NCBI GenBank assembly: GCA_913061095.1
Contig: CAJXVM010000006.1
Coordinates: 62,001 to 126,000, forward strand
Direction: 5' to 3'
Length of the DNA: 64,000 nt
DNA from: an uncultured Ignavibacteria bacterium
GTDB lineage: Bacteria > Bacteroidota > Ignavibacteria > SZUA-365
Numbering within the stretch: position 1 is the stretch's first letter; every line of letters starts with the position of its first letter. The position numbers and the translations under genes were made by a program. Under the pieces are notes generated by a model. The model worked only from the letters and a program-made list of their open reading frames with translations, did not search any database and was not told where the DNA came from. This document shows positions 38,346 through 45,800 of this stretch, piece after piece.

Positions 38346-38396
38346 GAGTTAGACTTTTGTCTAACTCATTATACGAATGCGGCGGGAGGATGTCAA
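38346..38396 (-). promoter_or_regulatory. consensus promoter with palindromic operator for dinB
   Basis: On the minus strand: -35 TTGACA (38396-38391), a 17-nt spacer, -10 TATAAT (38373-38368), then directly a perfect inverted repeat GAGTTAGAC-N4-GTCTAACTC (38367-38346) that covers the expected +1. The dinB ATG is 17 nt further on. A consensus promoter held down by an operator at +1 is the classical layout of a LexA-repressed gene; the palindrome TTAGAC-N4-GTCTAA is not one of the LexA boxes I know for other phyla. Confidence 0.8.
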
Positions 38397-38707
38397 GGGG
38401 AGAATTCCATCAGTTCCACCGGCGCGCCGTTTTCCACGATCATGGCGACGCGCACGCCGCCGGATGGTTCGTTGGGTGGAGTCAGGACTTCGCGTCCCTC
38501 GAGCGCGGTGTCGAGGTCGTCGACTTCAAAGGCAAGATGCGGGATGCGGCGGATGAGTTCGTGCACCGGACTCCCCTGCTCGAAGCGCATCCACTCGATG
38601 CCGAATTCACTTTCGGGGAAGCCGGAGACGTACATGCCGAGATGCGGGAGATACCGCTCCCCCTTGCGTTTCTCATCGGTGGGGATGCCGAGATGATGGA
38701 AGCGCCA
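38393..38707 (-). pseudogene. VOC/glyoxalase-like gene lacking a standard start codon
   Basis: Homologous-looking coding sequence runs from WRFHHLGIPTDEKR (38707) through FGIEWMRFEQGSPVHEL and IPHLAFEVDDLDTALEG to VENGAPVELMEFSP. This is a single vicinal-oxygen-chelate module, with His and Glu positions that could bind metal. The only in-frame ATG, at 38635, would drop the first 24 residues, including the FHHLGIP strand. Between 38636 and at least 38791 there is no in-frame ATG, GTG or TTG. Either the gene starts at a rare codon such as ATC/ATT or its start has been lost. Seven-bp repeats lie just upstream (38790-38831). The dinB promoter overlaps its last codons. The function is unknown. Confidence 0.6.
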
Positions 38708-38789
38708 GCCGCGCTGCGCGTCGGCGGACGGGGGCTGGTGCTCAAGGCGATGCGGGATGTGATCGGTATTGATGACGGTACCTCGGTGA

Positions 38790-38831
38790 GATTGCGGATT
38801 ACAGATTACAGATTGCTGATTGCTGATTTCA
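38790..38831. repeat. six degenerate 7-bp tandem repeats (GATTNNN)
   Basis: Six consecutive heptamers on the plus strand: GATTGCG, GATTACA, GATTACA, GATTGCT, GATTGCT, GATTTCA. They lie between the VOC-like sequence and the 3' end of the PIN toxin gene. Confidence 0.85.
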
Positions 38832-38852
38832 AATTCATCATCTTTCGAAGTT

Positions 38853-39278
38853 TCAGCGGTTCGTGCTCGTGCTCCTATTCTCGCGTTCCATTTCCCAGAA
38901 ACCGCGCGGATTCATGATCCGGAGTTCACTGACGACATCCGCGAGATCCAGGAGGTCGGCATCGCCGGTGAGCAGGACGTCCGCTTTTCCCGCCAGGGCA
39001 TCCGCGAGAATCCGGAAATCATCGGGATCCCGGACTGCATAGGACAATTGTGCCATAGATTGAGGGACGCGCTCGATATCGGTGAGGGACTCGACAACCT
39101 CCGCGATCACCCCGTCAGGTATGTGGAACTTTTCCGACAGCACATGCCGGAACTCTGCAATCACCGTCTCCGAGACGAGCGCTTGGTGATGCGTGAGAAT
39201 GACACGGAAGAGATCGGCGCAGAGTCCCCGTGTCGCGAATGCGCTGACGAGCACATTCGTGTCGATGAACACTCTCAT
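38853..39278 (-). CDS. PIN-domain toxin of a type II toxin-antitoxin pair
   Basis: A 141-residue PIN-domain protein starting MRVFIDTNVLVSAF with the first catalytic Asp at position 6, a conserved Glu in SETVIAEFRHVL and C-terminal acidic residues in VRDPDDFRILADAL and LLTGDADLL. This is the COG1569-type putative toxin family, expected to be a metal-dependent RNase acting on tRNA, rRNA or mRNA. Its ATG overlaps the stop of the RHH antitoxin gene by 4 nt. The C-terminal tail (MERENRSTSTNR) is encoded by degenerate hexanucleotide repeats (38860-38889), so the original end may have been altered. Confidence 0.88.
   Translation of the reverse strand: MRVFIDTNVLVSAFATRGLCADLFRVILTHHQALVSETVIAEFRHVLSEKFHIPDGVIAEVVESLTDIERVPQSMAQLSYAVRDPDDFRILADALAGKADVLLTGDADLLDLADVVSELRIMNPRGFWEMERENRSTSTNR
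38860..38889. repeat. short hexanucleotide repeat at the 3' end of the PIN gene
   Basis: TTCGTG, CTCGTG, CTCCTA, TTCTCG, CGTTCC on the plus strand resemble the hexamers at 13892-13939 and 39591-39632. They encode the polar C-terminal tail of the toxin. Confidence 0.55.
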
Positions 39279-39493
39279 GAGACATCGCGAAACACATCGT
39301 CGTCAGTGAGATAGCCAGTTGCCTCCGCGAAGGGCATGACGCGCTCTCTTCCCTGTTCGAACTGCAGCAGCGCCAGATGCTGGCGCAGCGCGTCGCGCAT
39401 GATGTCGCTGCGGGATTTCCCCGATTTCGCGCAATACTGATCGAGCCGCTGCTCGAGCACTCGATCGAGACGAACCGTGACTGCGGATTTCAT
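39275..39493 (-). CDS. ribbon-helix-helix antitoxin
   Basis: A 72-residue protein starting at ATG 39493 with GGAGGA just upstream. MKSAVTVRLDRVLEQRLDQY followed by CAKSGKSRSDIMRDALRQHL is a CopG/Arc-type ribbon-helix-helix DNA-binding domain. The C-terminal half (FEQGRERVMPFAEATGYLTD) should wrap the toxin. It lies upstream of the PIN toxin with a 4-nt overlap, the usual antitoxin-first order. A 21-bp inverted repeat three nt upstream of its ribosome-binding site is the likely autoregulatory operator. Confidence 0.88.
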   Translation of the reverse strand: MKSAVTVRLDRVLEQRLDQYCAKSGKSRSDIMRDALRQHLALLQFEQGRERVMPFAEATGYLTDDDVFRDVS

Positions 39494-39505
39494 GCGTCCT
39501 CCATC

Positions 39506-39553
39506 ATGTATGACATCGTCATACATCCTACGATTTTCCGCCGTCAGGTGCAA
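39506..39553 (-). promoter_or_regulatory. promoter and operator of the toxin-antitoxin pair
   Basis: On the minus strand: -35 TTGCAC (39553-39548), 17 nt, -10 TAGGAT (39530-39525), overlapping a perfect inverted repeat ATGTATGAC-ATC-GTCATACAT (39526-39506). The repeat ends 3 nt before the antitoxin's GGAGGA. Overlap of operator and -10 fits repression by the RHH antitoxin. Confidence 0.75.
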
Positions 39554-39590
39554 GGCAGAACCCGATCGTCCGCAGGTTCGTCGGTGTTCC

Positions 39591-39632
39591 CTCCTGCTTG
39601 TGATTCTGCTTGTGCTCCTGCTCCTGCTCGTA
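39591..39632. repeat. seven hexanucleotide repeats (CTCCTG type)
   Basis: CTCCTG, CTTGTG, ATTCTG, CTTGTG, CTCCTG, CTCCTG, CTCGTA in tandem between the antitoxin promoter and the stop of the membrane-protein gene at 39653. The same hexamers are coding at 13892-13939. Confidence 0.8.
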
Positions 39633-39652
39633 TGGCGACATGAATCTCGCCA

Positions 39653-40228
39653 CTACATTTTTTTGGTATTCCCCGGCCGTATGGAGGCAATCAGGGACAG
39701 CACACCGAGAAGGAAGGTCAATGCCGTGTAGCCGATGAAGATGCCGAAGAGCATTTCCGTCGTGCCGTGTCCCCTGCCGAATGAAAAGGACATGTTGCCG
39801 GCGAGCAATCCGGACACAAAGGGCCAGAGAAAGGCCAGTACCAGCGCGGTGATGCACAGCGCCTCGCCGATCCGCCGTAGGAGTCCTTCGCGGCGGTCAT
39901 CTGCTACGTTCGGTTCGATGTCCGTTCCACTCTCCCCGGGATCATGGTCGCCGTGAACATGCGCAGCATCCGTTCCGTCATCGGCCGCAGGTACTTCCCC
40001 CTGCTCCCCCGGCACCTCTTTCACATCGCCGGCGAGAAATCCAGGATGCTGCTGCAGCCATCCCAGTGCCGGGAGCGCAATCAGGAACAGCCACGTGAGG
40101 ATAGTCCCCAGCGGCAGATACGGCGTACTGATCAGGGCATATTCCAACAGTTCCGACGCCGTCAGCAGCATGCCGCCGACGGCAATGATGGTGAGTCCCA
40201 GCAGGGACTGTACAATAACTCTGGCCAT
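39653..40228 (-). CDS. membrane protein of unknown function, two TM pairs
   Basis: I do not recognise a family for this 191-residue protein. It has two hydrophobic pairs: VIVQSLLGLTIIAVGGMLLT with GTILTWLFLIALPALGWL, then IGEALCITALVLAFLWPFVS with LFGIFIGYTALTFLLGVLSL. Between them is a soluble acidic loop of about 60 residues rich in Asp, Glu and His (HVHGDHDPGESGTDIEP). The halves look like a tandem duplication. An AAGGAAGG ribosome-binding site precedes ATG 40228. Four 22-bp tandem repeats begin 23 nt upstream and probably lie in its promoter region. Confidence 0.75.
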   Translation of the reverse strand: MARVIVQSLLGLTIIAVGGMLLTASELLEYALISTPYLPLGTILTWLFLIALPALGWLQQHPGFLAGDVKEVPGEQGEVPAADDGTDAAHVHGDHDPGESGTDIEPNVADDRREGLLRRIGEALCITALVLAFLWPFVSGLLAGNMSFSFGRGHGTTEMLFGIFIGYTALTFLLGVLSLIASIRPGNTKKM

Positions 40229-40250
40229 GTTTTTTTCGCCTTCCTTTGGA

Positions 40251-40334
40251 TTTTTACCCGGGTATAATTGGGTTTTTACCCGGGTATAATTGGGTTTTTA
40301 CCCGGGTATAATTGGGTTTTTACCCGGGTATAAT
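40251..40334. repeat. four 22-bp tandem repeats with a TACCCGGGTA palindrome
   Basis: The unit TTTTTACCCGGGTATAATTG plus GG is repeated three times exactly and a fourth time up to TATAAT (copies start at 40251, 40273, 40295 and 40317). Each holds the perfect palindrome TACCCGGGTA next to TATAAT. The period of 22 bp equals two helical turns, so all palindromes face the same side of the DNA. It lies 23 nt upstream of the membrane-protein gene. Confidence 0.9.
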
Positions 40335-40735
40335 CCAACAATGTCGCGTTGGATATACAAGCAAATAGTGTGGCAAATATGCAGAATCTACTCATAAATC
40401 TGTAACATATCGGTTTACGGCGCTGTCATTTCCAGTATATGAGAAATGGAAACAATCAACCGTCCCTCGATATGACCTCGATCGGCATCGCCGCATCGCG
40501 GACGTCCCAGCGACGGCCTGCTGGCAATGAGGATCCGAGCAATCTGTTCTCCCGGTATTACGGAATGTTCAGTCGCGTTCCTGCTACCCCACGCTCACGC
40601 GTGGGGCTACCGCTTTGCCCGGCGTCGCTGCCGTTGCTCTTCGCTCCTTTCATTTCCGACTGCGAACACGTAATTTATGCGCGATCTCCCGGACGACCGT
40701 CCACCGCACACACGCTCACTCGCGACAGGTATCCC
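40335..40735. other. non-coding interval upstream of the OmpA-family gene, with a small palindromic repeat
   Basis: About 400 bp without a supportable gene. An open frame from 40439 leads into the OmpA gene but carries no export signal and crosses a palindrome, so I treat it as untranslated. At 40587-40611 there is a hairpin element CCCCACGC-N4-GCGTGGGG followed by CTACC; an identical 25-bp copy lies at 50466-50490. Nothing else is recognised. Confidence 0.65.
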
Positions 40736-42772
40736 GTGATAAAAACCCTGAAGGGTCTCGCCCCCGTCCTGCTGTTCGCCTGCCTTTCCGTTTCAGTGTT
40801 TGCCCAGTCCGCCGATGTGCCCGAAGCGGCGCCGGATGATGACGCGCCGGAGATTCTGGTGCCGGTGATGGAGCGTCCCGCCGTCGGCTTCGGCGGGGGC
40901 GTGACGGCCACGATGATCGACGGCAGCTTCTCGCAGCTGCCCGGCATCCCGAGCTGCTGCACCGGATACGACGGCGGCGACGGCACGGGCATGCTCTTCG
41001 GCGCCGCGGCGCGCTTTGTGATCGATGATGCATGGACCCTGCATCTGGCACTGCGCTACGCCGATCTCTCGGGCTCGCTGACGCAGCCGGAGGATATCGG
41101 TCCGGTACTCACGCCCCGCGGACCCGAGGAGGCGACGGTCGAACACCGGCTCGAATCCACCACCGCGCTGCTGGACTTCCGTCCGACCATCGGCTTCCGT
41201 CCCATCCCCGGCGCGACACTGACGATTTTTACCGGACCCAGCATCGGCTACCTGATCACGAACGAGGTGACGCAGACCGAGGAGCTGCTGCGTCCGGCCG
41301 ACGTCACCTTCGACGACCTCGAACGCGAACGCAACCAGTACGACGGCACGATGCCAGAGGATGCGTCGCTGTTCGCGGCGTTCACCGCGGGCGTGCGCTA
41401 CGGTTTCCCGCTCGGCGGACAGTGGTCGCTCTGGCCAGAAGCGGCGGTGCGGCTGGCCGCGACGTCGATCTCCGATGGCGTGGACTGGATGCCGCACGGC
41501 GTGGAGGGATCGGTGACGCTGCTGTATCACATCCCGGAACCGCCTCCCCCGCCGCCTCCACCTCCGCCTCCCCCGCCGCCCGAACTCGAAGCGGACCTGC
41601 GCGTGCTGGCGAAGGCCGAGGACGGCACGTTCCGCGAGGACGCCCGCGTCATCGTCGAGCGCCTGACGCGCAGCGAACTCTTCCCGCTGCTGCCCTATGT
41701 GTTTTTCCCGCAGGCGAACGCTGAACTGGATTCCACGCGCATGGACCTGATTTCCTCCGCACAGACCGCGGGCTTCGACGAATCCACCCTCCCGAACCGC
41801 ACGCTCGCGATCTATGCCGACCTGCTCAACATCGTCGGCAAGCGCATGCGCGAACATCCCGCGGCGCGCATCACGCTCACCGGCTGCAACAACGCCACGG
41901 GCGCGGAGCGGAACAACCGCACGCTATCGCGCCGGCGCGCCGAGGCGGTGCGCGACTACCTGGTGCGCGTGTGGGATATCAACGCCGATCGCGTCCGCGT
42001 GCGTGCGCGCAATCTCCCCGCGGAAGCGCCGAGCGTGGATTCCCTCGAGGGACAGCAGGAGGCGCGGCGCGTGGAGATCAGCTCCGATACGTATGACATC
42101 CTGCGGCCGGTGCGCTGGCAGTCCGTCGAACAAAGCGTCTCGACTCCCACCATCGCCCTCATGCCCGAAATCACAAGCGACGCCGGCGTGCGCCGCTGGT
42201 CGCTGCGCGTGATGCAGGGGGATGAATCCTTCGAGAGTTTCGGCGGCGCCGATGCTCCGCCCGAGCGGCTGGAGTGGCGCCTCGACACAACGCGGCTGCC
42301 CGAGGCGGGACGCGACGTGCAGATGCTGCTGCAGGTGGAAGACAACGCCTCGCAGATCCGCACCGTGCGCGCGTCGCTGCCCTTCGAGACGGAGACGCGC
42401 ACCACCGAGGTGATCGAGCAGGAGGGCAACCGGCGCATCGACCGTTTCAGCCTGATCCTGTTCGATTTCAAGAGTTCGGAGATCGGCCCGGAAAACCGCC
42501 GCATTCTCGACATCGTGCGCGAGGCGATCACGCCGCGGTCGCGCGTCACGATTTACGGATTCGCCGACCGGACCGGCAGTCCGGAAATCAACCGCGAACT
42601 GGCGATGGACCGCTGCGTATCCGTGCGTGACGCGCTCGGTCGCAGCCTGCGCAATGTGCCCGTCGATCTCGAGGCCGTCGGCAGCGACCGATTGCTGTTC
42701 GACAACGATCTGCCCGAAGGACGCAATTACTGCCGCACCGTGCAGATCGTCGTAGAGACCGGGCTGGATTGA
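40736..42772 (+). CDS. outer-membrane barrel protein with two OmpA-like domains
   Basis: The protein is 678 residues long from GTG 40736, chosen because it begins the signal peptide VIKTLKGLAPVLLFACLSVS ending VFAQ; an ACAGG lies upstream. Residues about 45-265 look like a beta-barrel (VGFGGGVTATMI, LHLALRYADLSGSL). A run of 14 prolines at about 271-285 leads to a first OmpA-like domain (FPQANAELDSTRM, ITLTGCNNATG, RRRAEAVRDYL) and, after an Ig-like stretch, a second at the C-terminus (LFDFKSSEIGPENRRIL, VTIYGFADRTGSPEINRELA). OmpA domains bind peptidoglycan. It precedes the giant VWA/WD40 T9SS gene by 121 nt and may be co-transcribed with it. Confidence 0.83.
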   Translation: MIKTLKGLAPVLLFACLSVSVFAQSADVPEAAPDDDAPEILVPVMERPAVGFGGGVTATMIDGSFSQLPGIPSCCTGYDGGDGTGMLFGAAARFVIDDAWTLHLALRYADLSGSLTQPEDIGPVLTPRGPEEATVEHRLESTTALLDFRPTIGFRPIPGATLTIFTGPSIGYLITNEVTQTEELLRPADVTFDDLERERNQYDGTMPEDASLFAAFTAGVRYGFPLGGQWSLWPEAAVRLAATSISDGVDWMPHGVEGSVTLLYHIPEPPPPPPPPPPPPPPELEADLRVLAKAEDGTFREDARVIVERLTRSELFPLLPYVFFPQANAELDSTRMDLISSAQTAGFDESTLPNRTLAIYADLLNIVGKRMREHPAARITLTGCNNATGAERNNRTLSRRRAEAVRDYLVRVWDINADRVRVRARNLPAEAPSVDSLEGQQEARRVEISSDTYDILRPVRWQSVEQSVSTPTIALMPEITSDAGVRRWSLRVMQGDESFESFGGADAPPERLEWRLDTTRLPEAGRDVQMLLQVEDNASQIRTVRASLPFETETRTTEVIEQEGNRRIDRFSLILFDFKSSEIGPENRRILDIVREAITPRSRVTIYGFADRTGSPEINRELAMDRCVSVRDALGRSLRNVPVDLEAVGSDRLLFDNDLPEGRNYCRTVQIVVETGLD

Positions 42773-42893
42773 CGCCCCTGCGTGTCCGTGCATGTGTGTC
42801 GCAATGACATGCGCAGCGTCACCGGCATCGAACTGAAATGATACCTGGAATGAATTGTTGTACCGCATCCCGCGCACGCGGAGGAGCATAGAG

Positions 42894-45800
42894 ATGGATC
42901 GTCTGCACGCATTTTTCACCGCCGCACTGCTGGCCGCCGCCGTGCTGCTGACCGCTGCCGCACCGGTGCGGGCGCAGCTGACGTTCAACGTGCTGTCGAC
43001 CGACGGCTCGAACTACCCTGAGATCGCCGTCACCTTCGAGGCGAGAGACGGCGCGGGACGCTCCATCATCAACTACACGCCGTCGGATTTCACGGTCGTG
43101 GAAAACGGGATCGTGCGGCCGGTGAAATCCATCACCTGTCCCCCGCCGGTCACGCCGCCGGTGTCGGTGACCTTCGCCTTCGACATCAGCTTCAGCATGT
43201 CCATCGACAACCGCCTCGTTAAGCTGAAGGAAGCCTCCACGCAGCTGGTCAACGATCTGAGTTATCCGCCCGCCGCCAGCGGCATCGTGGGCTTCGACGA
43301 CAACACGCAGATCCTGCTGCCATACACCAGCAGTCAGGCAGCGGTGCTCAGCACCATCGCCGGACTGACGCACACGAGCGGCAGCACGGATCTGCCCGGC
43401 GCCTTCCTGGATGCGAATACCGGTGCGATCGACGTGACGGCTGGACGCAGCGGCGACAAGTACATCGTCTTTGTCACCGACGCCTTCGAGAACATTACGC
43501 CCGCGCTGGAGAATCAGATCATCACGGCCGCCCGCAACGCCGGCATCCGGATCTATACGGTGGTGATCAGTCCGATGACCACGAATCTCTCCCTCCGCCG
43601 CATCGCACGTCAGACCAACGGGAAGTGGTTCGAGGATGTCGCCACGGCCGAGGATGCCAAGGATATCTTCCGCGAAATCGGCAATGACATTTTCACCTAT
43701 CCTCCCTGCACGCTGTATTACGACACCGACGGCTGCGACACCGAACGCGCGCTGACGGTGACGCTGCGGAAAGTCGGCGACACCGAAACGCGCACGGCGA
43801 CGGTGAGCATCGATCCCTCCGACATCGTGTGGCTGCGCACCGAAACGCAGCTGCTGGATTTCGGCGTGGTGCAGGGCGGACAGACCCGCACCGAGAACGT
43901 GCGCATCAGCTGCCAGGGCGCGAGCTACGAGGTGACGTCCATCACTTCACCGAACGCCTCCTTCCGCATTCTCGATTACGGCGGCAGCGCTCCGCCGTTC
44001 ACCTTCAGTCCCGGCCAGTCGCGGACGCTGCGGATTCAGTTTCGTCCGGTCACCACCGAACGCATCGTCGCGGCACTGCGCATCGTCAGCAACGCGCCCT
44101 GCGTGGAGACGGTCTCGCTCGCGGGCGGCGTGCATGATCCCGCTCCCATGCGCCTGATCAAACCGAACGGCGGGGAGAAGATGTTTTCGGGATCGATGTT
44201 CCAGTGGACCTGGGAAGGCATCAGCGGCACGCAGGCCGCGGAGCTGGTCTACAGCACGAACAGCGGCAGCAGCTGGTCGCTGATCAGCGACAACGTGTAC
44301 AACTTCTCCTACAACTGGCGCGTGCCGAACACGCCGAGCGAGGAGTGCCTCGGCTTCGCGATGACCAAGGAAGAACGCATCGCCTCCGTCGATGACGTGT
44401 GGACGGGCGAGCAGCCCGCCGCGGTGCGCGACATCGCCATGGCGCCCTCGGGTACGCTGACCGCCGCCGCGCTGGACAACGGGCAGGTGAAGCTGTTCTA
44501 TCCCCTCGACGCGGCCTTCGTGACGCTGCTCGACGCACACAACGGCAGCGCCAATACTGTAACATTCTCACCGGACATGCGCCTGCTGGCATCGGGCGGG
44601 AGTGACGGACGCGTGCGCATCTGGAATACGCGCACGGGTGCGATGGCGCAGGAGCTGAGCGGTCCTTCGGGCGCCGTGCATACCGTGCGCTTCACCGCCG
44701 ACGGGAATTACCTCGCTGCGGGCAGTGCCGGGAACGTGATTCTCTGGCAGGCATGGGACTGGCAGCGCGTGTGGACGCACGGCGGCGACACAAACGCCGA
44801 CGGCGCGCTGGCCGTGCATCCCGGCGGCGACTGGATCGCCTCTGGCGCGGGTAACGCCATCGCCATCCTGAATTTCAACGACGGCAACCGCATCAGGCAG
44901 CTGACCGGACACGGCAACCGCGTGCGCAGTCTCGACGTGACCAATGACGGACTGCTGATCGTCAGCGGTGCTGACGACCGCACGGTGCGCCTGTGGAACA
45001 CGATTGACTGGTCGCAGGCGCGGTCGATGAGCGGACACGGCGGGGGCGTCAACGCCGTGCGCGCCTCCAACGCCGGCGGACGCATCATCTCTGCATCCGA
45101 TGACAACACGCTGCGCATCTGGGACGGCCGCGACGGCGCGGAGCTGCATGTGCTCAGCGGACACAGCGGCAATGTACTCGGCGCGGGATTCGACCGCCGC
45201 ACGAAGCTCGTGATTTCGGGCGGCACCGACCGCACGATCCGCGTCTGGGGCTACGTGCCGCCGCTGGCGGACAAGAGCGACAGCCTGTGGACCATCATCA
45301 CCACGGTCACCGACCTGCAGGGCGACCCGCCGCAATTCGATCCCCTGCAGTGTCCCGACACCTGGAGCGAGGGCGAAGCCGTGTTCCGCAACACCGGCAA
45401 CCAGGACATCACCGTCACCGATGCGCGCATCACGGGCGCCGACGCGGCCGCGTTTTCATTCGGCGCGGGATTCAGCATTCCGCCCGACGTGCTGCTGCGT
45501 CCCGAAGACACCCTCCGCATACCCTTCCGCTTCTTCCCCGCGCGCACGGGTGATTTCACGGCCATGCTCGAGCTGGAGAGCACCGTGCCGGGGTCGCCGG
45601 TGACCACGCTCCCGCTGACCGGACACAAAGACACCGTGCGTACCGTCTCCGTGCCCGACACGCTGGATGCCGGCGAACTGTACACCTGCACGGTGCCGGC
45701 ACGGCTGGAGCTTGTGCTCTCGAACGACGGCACGGTGAACGCGGTGGTGGATTCGCTCGACAGCGACCTCGGTGACCGCGTCTCCTTCCCCGGCGTCTTC

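Noticed and set aside
40251-40334. CRISPR array
   Set aside because: The 22-bp units are contiguous without spacers.
40439-40735. N-terminal extension of the OmpA-family protein
   Set aside because: It would place 99 residues before the signal peptide and cross a dispersed palindromic repeat; GTG 40736 is the better start.
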